Shown here: positions 1 to 10,564 of the stretch, one piece after another | Layout: every line of letters starts with the position of its first letter | Numbering within the stretch: position 1 is the first letter of the stretch | NCBI GenBank assembly: GCA_028583405.1 | Contig: CM053247.1 | Span: 12,578,063 to 12,642,062, forward strand | Reading direction: 5' to 3' | Length of the DNA stretch: 64,000 nt | DNA from: Pogonophryne albipinna | Taxonomy: Eukaryota; Chordata; Actinopteri; Perciformes; Artedidraconidae | Notes under the pieces: model-generated | What the model was told of the DNA's origin: nothing | Databases searched by the model: none | The model's input: only the letters and a program-made list of their open reading frames with translations | Position numbers and translations under genes: made by a program

Positions 1-1262
1 GCCGAATTAGTGTTGATACTGCAAGGAGACGTATTGTGTGAAAAGAAATGTAAGATGTTGTTTAATGGCTGATATATTTATGATCCACGTCACGTTTTCA
101 GTTCCTCATGTTTGTCTAGAAGTCTTCTCATCAGGGCTCTATAAATACTGAACTACGGCAGATATGTAATATTTAATGCAGCCGAACCGTGTATTACAAT
201 GCCGTTATGTGATGACTTTCAAAGAGAAAAGCAAGCACACTCGGAATAAAGTATTTTTTTTTTTTTTTAATGTTTCGGTCTGTTTCCAGTATTTGTTAAT
301 GACGATGTGATGTGAGATGTGAGACTGGAATTGCACAGGGGAAAATAACGTAGACTATCTTTAGATGCGAATTTTGTAATTACTAAATACTAAACTAATA
401 TGTCTGCGCTGTGGACCAACACTATACATTGACGGGGAAGGGGGTAGCAATAAAGAAAACACCATTAAACAGTTACACAACATAACAGAAATAATATCGA
501 TAGCAGCGTCCCTAGCAACCACCTTGGTAACAATGAAAACGTTCTATGGACGCAATTTCCTGAAGTAATCTTCGTAATAACTAGCAAACTAAAGATCATG
601 TACATCCACTGCACACATAATCTGAAATAACAACTCATATTTCTCGCATCAAATGACATCAAAACGGATTTTAATGGCCAAACTAACTTTAAAATAGGCA
701 TTTCCCACTGAGAATAAAACGAAGTTCGGCCATGTTTTTTTTTTCTGCAGTGAGAAATTTGAAGATCACGTGACATAGCCATTGGAATGAATGGTGAAAA
801 AAAACGGGGTTTGTCAAACAGAGCACATGGTGTAGTCCAAACGATAGCTGGGGATTCTGGGTAGTGTTCTGCTATCCTTTACTCCGAAAAACTATTTGGT
901 TCTCCGAATCGAAGGGGAAAAATACAAAAGCATTGCACACAATTTAAACCAATCAATGTTGTGTAATTAACAAGGATAATCTGGTGTTTTTTAGTCGATG
1001 AGTAGTGCAGATATCACTGTAAAATCAATCGACAGTAAGGGGAATACTTACTTCCGGGTGTACAATTCTCCGTTATCCAATGAGAATGGACGCTCACATT
1101 GCCTTTAAGGGCAGCCGACACAAACGAATGCCGTGCTTCCATGAGGGTCATTACCAGTAGAAATACATTGCTTTTAAAATCGTGCTGTGCAACACGAAAA
1201 AAAGGGGAAAATCGTGTTGGTGAACACGAATCAATAGATTAAAAATCGTGTTGGTGAACACG
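1..1262 (+). repeat. Dispersed repeat family R, copy A (5' end cut by window edge)
   Basis: Bases 1-270 match, in inverted orientation, bases about 51,570-51,850. Bases about 800-1,240 match 54,440-54,880 in the same orientation, including the shared strings TCAATCGACAGTAAGG, ACTTACTTCCGGGTGTA and GGACGCTCACATTGCC. Bases about 540-700 resemble 56,940-57,040. The stretch is therefore a copy, or a mosaic of pieces, of one repeat family seen again at 16.5, 45.4, 51-55 and 56.7 kb. Short reading frames inside are not supported as genes. The window begins inside the copy, so its left end is unknown. I infer a non-autonomous DNA element because other copies have inverted termini. Confidence 0.7.
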
Positions 1263-1774
1263 AAATGCCATGAGACTGGGTTGGAATAGCATGGCAGTAG
1301 ACTACTACTAATCTTCTCTATGCAACCTGAAGAGTAAAAGAGTCAAGTCCGTCAGAAAGCAATGACTGTAAGTGTAAGTGTAAGCCTTACACTTACACTG
1401 TAAGGATTAGTAACATGTATTGTGTTTACAGTATGTGATGATGACATTTGGAGATGTTTAAACACAATGAGAAAATGCGTTAGCATTCGCGATAGCGTTA
1501 GCATACATGCTATCGTTAGCCATACTAGCCTGTATAGGCTATACTTATTGCACAGCTAGCATTAGCTATATTTACCTTGTTTACACTTAGCGGTCCTATG
1601 TGTTAATCTGTGTATGTTTCACTTGCATGTATGAGATCATTAAGTGCCTTGTAACTTCTTTTGTTATAGTTTCACTCAGTTTGAATGTCAGTGGACTGCA
1701 AATAAGTCAATAAAGGAGCATGGCTGCTCATTCCCTGGCTATCAAAAGAGTTTTGTTTAAATTAATCTATGTTC
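1263..1774. other. Intergenic stretch, no gene seen
   Basis: No coding potential is recognised. It contains a short near-perfect palindrome at 1,371-1,399 and GCTAGC/GTTAGC-rich DNA at about 1,480-1,570. Confidence 0.5.
1371..1399. repeat. Short perfect palindrome
   Basis: Two 14-nt arms (AGTGTAAGTGTAAG and its complement) are separated by a single C. Confidence 0.8.
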
Positions 1775-1775
1775 A

Positions 1776-2640
1776 CTAGGGGTGTAACTGTTCACAAACA
1801 TTTCGGTTCAGTACGTACCTCGGTTTTTAGGTCACGGTTCGGTACGTTTTCGGTACAGCAGAAAAAATTATCACAAAACATAAAATATATATATATATTT
1901 TTTTTTAATTATTATTAAACTGTGAATAATGTATTCGCTCAAATAAATACAAAATATAATAAAATAAACATTAAGGTGCAGCATTTCGATGAACTGAAAT
2001 AATCTGTATTTGAACTTTACTGTAGGCTACTAGTAGCTACTCACAAAACATAAACTATTAGTTTTGGGTTTTAATTATTATTAAACTGTGAATATTCACT
2101 CAAATAAATACAAAATATAATAAAATAAACATTAAGGTGCAGCATTTCGATGAACTGAAATAATCTGTATTTGAACTGTACTAGTACCTAAGCAGCCAGT
2201 TTGACATTATGACTTGCTTGTCATTGTATTTTCATGTTTTTGTTAAGAAAAATTAACTCCACATTGCTTGCCGAAAGGGCAGATCTGCTGGCACTAACAA
2301 TGTCTCCTGCTGTGGAGAACACCCTCTCTAGGGACAGAGGTAGCAGATACAGCCAGGTAGCGCTTTGCTAACATGGCAACATAAGGATATTTGGCGTTTG
2401 TAATAGCTTTGGCTCGGTCTGAACTTTTTGCGACTGCTGGAGGCTTAAATGCTAGTGGGAGTTGGGTTTGCACTTCAGTCTTTTTTCTTTTGGTACCGGT
2501 GATATTCACGTTCGGGTGATGCCTTTTTAAATGAGTGTGCAAGCTTTCAGAATATTAAACTTGTTTCGGCAAATTCAGATGATAAATACAGCTTTGAAGC
2601 TTGTAACGGCATAATTACGAGCGGAGAACAGAGTAACTTG
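1776..2640 (-). mobile_element. hAT-type element, internally deleted and decayed
   Basis: The left edge reads AGGGGTGTAACTGTTCAC, followed by a string of GGTTCGGTACG-like words, a subterminal pattern familiar from fish hAT elements. Coding remnants lie on the minus strand. The interior holds a tandem duplication of about 145-165 bp (about 1,873-2,025 and 2,041-2,185, sharing AAATACAAAATATAATAAAA and GCAGCATTTCGATGAACTG). The right terminus cannot be identified, so the end coordinate is approximate. Confidence 0.6.
2223..2542 (-). pseudogene. hAT transposase remnant: BED finger tail joined to dimerisation domain
   Basis: The minus-strand translation begins in the last part of a BED zinc finger (HLKRHHPNV). 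After only about 45 residues it enters the C-terminal hAT dimerisation region (YPYVAMLAKRYLAVSATSVPRE). The RNase H-like catalytic centre of a full hAT transposase, several hundred residues long, is therefore missing, pointing to one large internal deletion. The frame then shifts by one base near 2,325. The alternative frame continues with FSTAGDIVSASRSALS and VELIFLNKNM, the typical end of the domain. The product cannot be active. The family call rests on the order and sequence of the two flanking domains; the exact hAT subfamily is unknown. Confidence 0.7.
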
Positions 2641-3988
2641 ACGTCACTGCAGGCATAACAACAGCCGGTGTTTCTCGTGAGTGTTTTCCCCGGGAAACAA
2701 ACACAATACACACAAACGCAAAATTACACAAACACACACACGTATACACACACACTCACGAGCTTCCCCTCCAAACGAAAATATCTTCCCTCCGTAGTAT
2801 TTTGATCATTTGCTCCGCTAATAATCAATCAGATCGATGGATTCCAGAGAAGAGAAAACTTTGAAGGCCTTTTTCTCAAAATGATGACTCGGTGACAGTC
2901 ATTATATAATGTGACATATTTTGCTTAATATTTGGAGAACAAAAACAATCCTGATATCATTAGAAAGCTAGGAATCTCCTCTTTCCAACAGTGTATACAA
3001 CTCAAAATGTGTCTTCGGGTCAATGCGACTGATTTCGATAGAGCAGGTCACATCTATTAAAATGGAACAATGCTCAAGTATCCTTGATCCTTGACTCGCC
3101 ATCTTTTTTGCAGGGACATCCTTGTCTAACGTCACAGGGACTGATTTGGAAATGGTATCAAGAACTCCAACAAGTCATTGTTAGAGTTATATAGAAGCAT
3201 AGCATTTAAATTCATGTCAAAGGGCCACTCAGAAGGATTAGGTCACAGTTGAGAAAGGAAAAAGGATCTGGGGTCAATCCGACTGGATCCAATTAGCTGC
3301 CTCTGACATGAGGCCATGACAAGCCTACTACTGCAGCGACATCTCATTCGCTGAGCCCGGGTCTCTACTCACAGAGGGATAGAGGGATAGAGGGCTCGGG
3401 AATAATAGAAGAACAAACAAGTCACGACTCCAGGAGAACACCCACCAGATACTCATTAGAAGAGAATCTCTGCTTCTCCCCTCCCCTTCCTCCCTCCACT
3501 TCCCCTCCCCTCCTCTGAGTGTGCTTTTCAGATTGGTTGAGATGAGAGGAATGCTCTTTTATGGGCTCTTGGACACTGACAGCATTTTTTTCCACTTTGC
3601 AGAATGTACAGTGAGCAGTATTGACAGCACTTTTGATAGCATTCAATTAAAGTTTTTTTAAATCTGCCAGAGGTGACCGTTTTGCATGTTTCAAAGTGGA
3701 GTTAGAAAAACACTTGTTTTGTAGAGGAATCACTTCCAGGGAGTTTTGTGCTTACCTTTTTCTTATTTTGAAAGTAAATAATTAATTCTTAAACTTCAAA
3801 AGATGTCTGTCTGTTGTGGGTCATTAAAGAAAGGAAAATGAAGTTAATGTTTAATGAGTGGTGTCACTGTATATAGCTCATCAGATTACAAAACTCTGTG
3901 AATAAGACATTATATTCTAAACGAGGTAAAATAAAGATGAGAACAAGTTTGCGTTACATTTAGCATGCAGACCCTGTATAACAGATCA
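2641..3988. other. Intergenic stretch with simple-sequence patches
   Basis: No gene is recognised. Visible features are an ACAC-rich patch (about 2,698-2,760), a short GAGGGATA tandem (about 3,373-3,393) and a pyrimidine-rich CCCCTCC patch (about 3,476-3,515). Confidence 0.5.
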
Positions 3989-3996
3989 TCCTAGAT

Positions 3997-4345
3997 CAGT
4001 GATTCTCAAAGTGTGGTCCGCGGACCACTGGTGGTCCGTGAGCGCCCCCTAGTGGTCCGTGAGTATATTGGTAAAATGTCACATTTGAAATAAATAAATA
4101 CATTTAAGTTTTCCGCACTCTCGCGGGAATATCTCCGCAATGGAGCGAGCTTAAGTTTCACTTTCGAGTGCACGATATAGCCCAGATAAACACCTTCATC
4201 ACACATGTGGCCACTCGTTTGTACCATTTTCAGGCGATTTATAAAAAACGATGTGTTTTTGGATATTATTGGAGTTAGGTGGTCCGCGAGTGTTTTTTTT
4301 TATTGGTTAAGTGGTCCTTGGAATGAAAAAGTTTGAGAAACACTG
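3997..4345. mobile_element. Miniature hAT element with exact 8-bp target duplication
   Basis: The 349-bp element starts CAGTGATTCTCAAAGTGTGG and ends AAAGTTTGAGAAACACTG, imperfect inverted termini of the CAGTG hAT type. It is flanked on both sides by TCCTAGAT (3,989-3,996 and 4,346-4,353), the 8-bp duplication expected of hAT. The interior is rich in GGTCCG words next to both ends, probably transposase-binding repeats (inference). It has no coding capacity and would need a transposase supplied in trans. Confidence 0.9.
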
Positions 4346-4353
4346 TCCTAGAT

Positions 4354-6484
4354 GTATGTTAATCAGTTGCTTAAGTGTTTTTTTTCCCCAAAACGTCACT
4401 TTGTAATCTTCGGACCTAACAATAACTAAATAGTTCATTTCCAATGCATGAATCTAAACCTCAGAGTATGGTGATCAAAATGCATCAATATGGCAAGCTT
4501 GCTATTGAGTAAAAAAAAAGTTGAAAACCATTTTCCGCAGATAAAAGTAATTACTCACACAGAACACCGATCCCAGGGACTAAATTATTTTTAGTTGTCA
4601 GTAAACAAGTGGTGGAATGGGACTGAGGGGATCAGCGGTCCTTTGAAGTGTTCGATCCTTGTTTAAAATAAGCACAGTAGCTTGTCTATTTCTCCCCACC
4701 GCCGTCGAAAGAAGCTTAGACAGGAAGCTCTTTGGCCTTGGCACCCCATTTCAGGGGCCCTGGACAGCAGCCTTGAAGCAGGAAGCCGGGGCGATGGACT
4801 AATCGTATTCAGGTCTCCGAACAAGTGCCTTCTAGGCTGACTTTGCACAGCTGTGAGTGCCTCTGAACCATCCCCAGCTGGGCTGAACAGGCCATCCAGC
4901 TAAGGTTATACAAAGGGCAAGCAAGAAGCAGAACGACTGGGGTTAAGATTTAAGTTTTTATGATTCTTCAGCGCATCATCCTGACCGTCATATTACATTC
5001 TCAGAAAACAACTTTCTTTAATGAATGGAAGGATTTCTTATAGCAGATGGTTTAAACATTAAGCGTCGGCATGCCTTTTATGTTCAAGAACACAGTCAAT
5101 CACATTTCAAAGGTATATGTTGGCAAGGACATGCATCAATTTCACTTTGCAATGCGTTTCCCATAGGTAACCAATATGAAAGGTCACATGTATCTGCCAT
5201 GGGCAGATTAGTCTTAGAGTAGACTAGGCACATCATTTTGTGCTTGTAATGTCTGAAATGGTTATTTGCTTGCGCAGTGCTCTTCTTTAGTACACAATTC
5301 TGTTCTCTGCCTGCTGACTTTAAACATATTTTTAAATCATTGAGCAAGCTTTTAAGAACTAAAGATAGCTTTGATAACTGTTCTTGAATTAATGATCTCA
5401 TCCAAGGTCTTCAGCTTCACTAAATCCAAAAGTCTTAGATGAAAAGTATTATGGTTATAAGAGCTGGATAAAAGAGTGTCCTGATAATTTATGTTGTTGT
5501 ATACAATTCAGAGAGAAACAAATTGAATCAGGCTCATCAGTAGAAGTGTGGACCTTAATATTTAATGTGATAGGCTCAGAGTAAATTGCTTTTGTTTGAT
5601 AAAACTAGAGTGGAATAACCAACACCAGGGGGATTTTGGTGGGATAAAGACCATCCTGACCCAAAATTACGGGGGGTTGCCTGAGCCGGCAGACATAACT
5701 CCATCTCTGCCAGATATAGAAAGCCCCCGATAAAATAGTGGCTGGAGGGATTCAAATGTACCCAGTGCTAACCCAAGCACGGGAAGTCAAGGCGAGCGTG
5801 TGGCCAATCGCAGAATTAAAACTAATCTCTCTAGGAGGTACAGCTTCTAACTTATGTTTGTTTTCAGAGCAGCCACCCACTGTCCTTATTGGCAAACTAG
5901 TTTCCCATCGGCAGGGAGTAAGAAGGAAGAGCCTAAAGAGGCGCTAGCTAGCTTATTTTTCTATTTGAATGGGCCTCTACTACTGTATGGGTTTGTGTGC
6001 TCCATTGTTGTCTCTGCTTCCTTGTGCCGAACTGACATGAAAGAACATTGACCTAAATAAAACACTTTTAATAAGATTTTGTATCTTTCACATCTTTTAG
6101 TCTGTAACCTTCGATTTATGTTTTTTGCCTCCATGTCTCCTCTGGCGCTCCGTAATATTGTGCAATGTATCACACAGATCTGTTCAAACTACTTTTAAGA
6201 AGATAAAAGAAATAACTTTATGCATTATTTAGCCAACCGCATTATGTATTTCCAAAAGACATACAGCATATTTAAAATTAAATTGATGAATTTTCATCAA
6301 ATTGTGAAACTAAGGCTATTTGCCAACATCAACAACTGACTCCCTAAAAGTTGTGCATTACATGTCAGCTTCATTACACGTAATTTCCTTGGAGCCACTC
6401 ACAATCAGCCATTAAAAACGTTTAACTATAGATAACCATGGGCAACAACTTAAAACAAATCCTGTCTCCTTAATATTTGTGTAT
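4354..6484. other. Intergenic stretch, no gene recognised
   Basis: Several reading frames of 60-100 codons occur on both strands, but none shows a recognisable domain, consistent codon use or conservation against another copy in the window. No repeat boundary was identified. Confidence 0.45.
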
Positions 6485-6719
6485 TGTAGTGCCGAGTGAT
6501 AGGGAGTCAGAGGCGGTGCAAGGAAGGTGCAAAAGGGTACTTTATTAGAGAGTAATTAAGGTCATGTTATCCGGTTGCAGTCCGGGAAGAAGAGAGAGAA
6601 GCCAGGAGGGCACACAACATATATAGACAACACCTAACATGTCCGTGTGGAAACAAAACCCCGACTGTAGTTCCATGTGTGAATTATGAACCCCAGTGTA
6701 TTAATGAGTGGTCACTACA
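6485..6719 (-). mobile_element. LTR 1 (3' LTR) of a non-coding LTR element
   Basis: The 235-bp repeat begins TGTAGTGCCGAG and ends GTCACTACA, so it has TGTAGTG/CACTACA ends. A near-identical copy lies at 8,167-8,397. A polypurine tract read on the minus strand (GGGGGGG followed by CTTG) abuts the right edge at 6,720-6,731, showing that the element runs on the minus strand. TTTATTA near the left end is the complement of a poly(A)-signal-like region. Confidence 0.8.
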
Positions 6720-8166
6720 CAAGCCCCCCCAGAATTCAAACATGGCAAGATAAATCCTCGCGTCCGTGGAGGAAGCACCACAGAGGCCGAGGAGGGCGGG
6801 GTCACAGGTGAGGGCCGGGCCATGGAACGGGCCACGAAAGGGGGCCGCAGGAGAGGGCAGGGGCCCTAACGAGGGCACCCCTAACGAGGGCACCCCCATC
6901 GGGGGCGGGCCGGAACGGGCCGTCGTAAGGGGGCCGCAGTAGGTGTCGTGGCGAACCCAGCAGGAAAGTGCGCTGCCCAGCCGCAGGTGAAGACACAGCG
7001 GTGGCGGGCATGAAATCTCCGGAAGGACGGAGCGGAATCCCAGGGAGGCAGGAGCAGTCACCCTGGGAGGAAGGAGCGCAACCGGGCCGCAGGCAGATGC
7101 ACAACGGCGGCAAGCACGAAGTCCTCGGCAGGCGTCGAGGTATCCCCGGGAAGCAAGAGCAGTCTCACCGGGAGGAAGGAGCCGTGGACAGATGAGAGGC
7201 CAGACAGGGTCCCGGAGCGCGCCACCCATGGGCCGATGGAACATGAGCGACGTCCGGAACTGTCAAGGCGAGACGGGATCCAGGAGTGCGCCACCCAGGC
7301 GCCGATGAAAACGTGAGTGGCGTCTGGATATCCCCAGAAGGCAGGAGAGGCCAGACAGGGTCCCGGAGCGCGCCACACATGGGCCGATGGCAGCATGGGC
7401 GACGCCCGGAACTGTCGAGGCGAGACGGGGTCCAGGAGTGCGCCACCCAGGCGCCGATGAAACCGTGAGTGGCGTCTGGATATCCCCGGAAGGCAGGAGA
7501 GGCCAGACAGGGTCCCAGAGCACGCCACCCACGGGCCGATGGCAGCATGGGCGATGTCCGGAACTGTCGAGGCAAGACGGGGTCCAGGAGTGCGCCACCC
7601 AGGCGCCGATGAAAACGTGAGTGGCGTCTGGAACCGCCGTTGAGGAGGTGAAAAAGGTGAGTGTCCACACGAGGTCAACCGGCTGGTCCAACCTCCTCTC
7701 CGGCACCGGAAAAAAATTGTTAACAGTCAGATGTTAACAGAAATATGTCGACAGCCAGTTAGCAGCTAGCCGTTAGCCGCTAGCTGGCAGCCATGGGTAG
7801 CTGCTAGCCGTCGTTAGCCCCTCGTGGTTAGCCGCTAGTCGTGGTTAGCCGCTAGTCGTCGTCAGCTAGCGCAGCCGGGACGTGCAGCCGCACGCCCCGA
7901 AGAACAAGCGCACGAGGTAGCAATCGGTTTGCTGGTCGACCCAGCAGGTTGTGCATCGTCCCCCTGTTGGATGGAAGGCTGATGCGGGAATGGCGAGCAA
8001 CGTCCCCAGCTCTTCTGCGGGGCGCGCACCAAGCCTCAGTCTGCGTGCCGGTGGCAGCCACGGATGATTCCAAAAAATCCCCGGCATTTCGCGAAAAAAA
8101 CTTGCGTTCTTTTTGTCATGTTCGGGTCCGTCCCGGAAACTTCTCGAGATGTGTCAGGGTCACCAG
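6720..8166 (-). mobile_element. Internal region of non-coding LTR element (minisatellite-rich)
   Basis: The region lies between two LTRs. From the low-coordinate side it contains a polypurine tract (minus strand), GC-rich repeats of about 104 bp (about 6,979-7,190), 2.9 copies of a 151-152-bp minisatellite (7,194-7,632), and a TAGC-rich stretch (7,745-7,870). Just below the other LTR, minus-strand TGGTGACCCTGA sits where a primer-binding site would be. No gag, protease, reverse transcriptase or integrase motif is present in any frame. The long open frames on both strands (up to about 206 codons) are by-products of the GC-rich repeat whose period is close to a multiple of three. It looks like a non-autonomous LTR element needing enzymes in trans. 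Confidence 0.65.
7194..7632. repeat. 151-bp GC-rich minisatellite, about 2.9 copies
   Basis: Units start at 7,194, 7,345 and 7,497 with GAGAGGCCAGACAGGGTCCC. Each unit contains two related halves built around GCGCCACCCA and GCCGATG. One further partial unit appears in the second internal copy (about 8,939-9,055). Confidence 0.85.
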
Positions 8167-8397
8167 TGTAGTGCCGAGTGATAGGGAGTCAGAGACGGTG
8201 CAAGGAAGGTGCAAAAGGGTACTTTATTAGAGAGTAATTAAGGTCATGTTATCCGGTTGCCGTCCGGGAAGAAGAGAGAGAAGCCAGGAGGGCACACAAC
8301 ATAGACAACACCTAACATGTCCGTGTGGAAACAAAACCCCAACTGTAGTTCCATGTGTGAATTATGAACCCCAGTGTATTAATGAGTGGTCACTACA
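8167..8397 (-). mobile_element. LTR 2, shared by two internal copies
   Basis: The 231-bp LTR is nearly identical to 6,485-6,719. The main length difference is a 4-bp loss in the ATATATAGACAAC stretch. It serves as 5' LTR of the element below and is followed at higher coordinates by the same polypurine tract, so it also acts as 3' LTR of a second, partial copy. Confidence 0.8.
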
Positions 8398-9062
8398 CAA
8401 GCCCCCCCAGAATTCAAACATGGCAAAATAAATCTTCGCGTCCGTGGAGGAAGCACCACCAAAGGGGGCCGCAGGAGAGGGCAGGGGCCCTAACGAGGGC
8501 ACCCCTAACGAGGGCACCCTCATCGGGGGCACCCTCATCGGGGGTGGGCCGGAATGGGCCGTCGTAAGGGGGCCGCAGTAGGTGTCGTGGCGAACCCAGC
8601 AGGAAAGTGCGCTGCCCAGCCGCAGGTGAAGACACAGCGGTGGCGGGCATGAAATCTCCGGAAGGACGGAGCGGAATCCCAGGGAGGCAGGAGCAGTCAC
8701 CCTGGGAGGAAGGAGCGCAACCCGGCCGCAGGCAGACGCACAACGGCGGCGGGCACGAAGTCCTCGGCAGGCGTCGAGTTATCCCCGGAAGAGAGGAGCA
8801 GTCCCCCCGGGAGGAAGGAGCGCAACCCGGCCGCAGGCAGACGCGCAGCGGCGGCGGGCACGAAGTCCTCTGCAGGCGTTGAGGTATCCCCGGGAAGCAG
8901 GAGCAGTCTCACCGGGAGGAAGGAGCCGTGGACAGATGAGAGGCCAGACAGGGTCCCGGAGCGCGCCACCCATGGGCCGATGGCAGCATGGGCGACGTCC
9001 GGAACTGTCGAGGCGAGATGGGGTCCTGGAGTGCGCCACCCAGGCGCCGATGAAATCTTCAA
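8398..9062 (-). mobile_element. Second, truncated internal region of the same LTR element
   Basis: The sequence after the polypurine tract repeats the order seen at 6,720-7,310, with one extra unit of the roughly 104-bp repeat (units at about 8,620, 8,726 and 8,830). It stops at about 9,062, inside the 151-bp minisatellite, without reaching a third LTR. Confidence 0.75.
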
Positions 9063-9335
9063 AAATCCCCAGTGGGGTCACTGCTGATGTATCCGGGGTG
9101 CCCAACCAGTCGATAGCGATCGACCGGAGATTCCCAGTCGATCGTGAGATGTGTCTAAAAATAGAACAACAATAAATACAACAACAATATTCTGTTTTAT
9201 CATTAATGTCCTATATAACATACCAATATATATATAACAATCTTCCTGTGCCAGAATAATGCACTTGAACGGGGGCGTGGCTGGTGGGCAGTGGCTGGTG
9301 GGCACTAGTTCCCTGACATTTGTAAGGGAAACTTC
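9063..9335. repeat. Probable hAT-like end fragment and AT-rich spacer
   Basis: GGGGTGCCCAACCAGTCGAT at about 9,097-9,116 followed by CGATCGACCGG resembles the terminus of a widespread animal hAT family. No matching second end or target duplication was found. Confidence 0.3.
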
Positions 9336-9801
9336 TGTAGCAATGGAGAGTCAGGACTCAGAGAGACACGGGACGAGCAGGAGTTCTGATGTCAAACACT
9401 GGCAGTTTATTACAAGCATCTGCCGGAGAATTCATATCACAAGTCACAGCAGCCAAAGGTTCTGACTGCACGGGTGCGTTGTCATGTCAATTCTGATCAG
9501 CCTATCTCTCGAATAGACCTTAACTAGTTTACAGAGAGCTAATCAGCATATTGGGGAATGGTGTACGTGAACACCTGGAGGCACTGAATCACTCATCTGA
9601 CTCTAATGGCTCTGTGGCCGAGAGTTGACCGGTCATAAAACTCGTAATATCAACAATAGCGGAGACTTCCCACTCCTTAAGACAGATAACAGACTTAGGG
9701 TTCGATCGTAAAACGTCAGCAGGCCATAAAGTTAAATATCTTAAGAGTAAGGAAGAATTATTATTTGACACTTAGGAAGAGAGAAGAAATATTCTCTAAC
9801 A
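9336..9801 (-). mobile_element. LTR (466 bp) with adjoining polypurine tract
   Basis: It begins TGTAGCAATGGAGAG and ends TATTCTCTAACA, giving minus-strand ends TGTTAG and GCTACA. Immediately to the right the minus strand reads AAAAAGAGAGGAC, a good polypurine tract. CAGTTTATTACAAG inside is the complement of a poly(A)-signal-like region. The following DNA has no open frame, so this is either an LTR with a stub of internal sequence or a solo LTR. No partner LTR is seen in the window. Confidence 0.6.
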
Positions 9802-10564
9802 GTCCTCTCTTTTTATCATCTTTGATAACCTGAAAACATTAGTCTAATAATAATTTGGTCAATACTTAAATCAATAGGCATCTTCAGATTTGCATGTGGT
9901 CCCACCGTACATCCATTTACATCACAAAGTAGAATAAGACTGAAACATTCAACCACAATGATTGACACAGACAATCACAATAGAAAATCATCTTTCATCA
10001 ATGTTTGGATCATCTGTTGTCAAAAGCACAATAATGAACGCACATAAAACACAGACACATTATAGCAAAAACATCATTAGCTGATCTCACTTATCAAACT
10101 ATAAAATCAAAACCAGCTTGCAGTTTAAAGATTTGGCTTAAGGCAATCACTAGTCAAATGTATTTAAAACATAGGATCATAACAGATCCAGCTCAGGTAT
10201 AAAATCACAGTTAAGGTATAAAATTCACAGTGGTGATTTGATCAATTTGTAATCTGCAAAGTTACAGTGTCCTCAATTTAGGATTACTTTACGTTTACTT
10301 CATTACATATTAAATCTTTCTGTGCATGGGTAATACATTGAAGAGTAGTGTTGTTAAGCCTGATTGCTGGACAATTAAGGATAGTAACATTATCTGTTAT
10401 AATATTAGAAATACCTTATTGTTCAATACCTTATAATCTGAAAATATCAATTAATTTATTTTGTTTAGTGTGAAAGTGTAATCTGATCTGACAAAATATA
10501 TTTATCACCACTATTTAACACATGTCTGTTCATCGGAAATATAAGAACTATCATTAATGACAAA
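9802..10564. other. AT-rich non-coding stretch
   Basis: It lies between the LTR and the LINE. It may be leftover internal sequence of the LTR element, but no coding motif supports this. Confidence 0.35.

Noticed and set aside
6684..7706. Minus-strand frames of up to 206 codons as protein genes
   Set aside because: They overlap each other in three frames and arise from a GC-rich 151-bp tandem repeat with few stops; no domain is recognisable.
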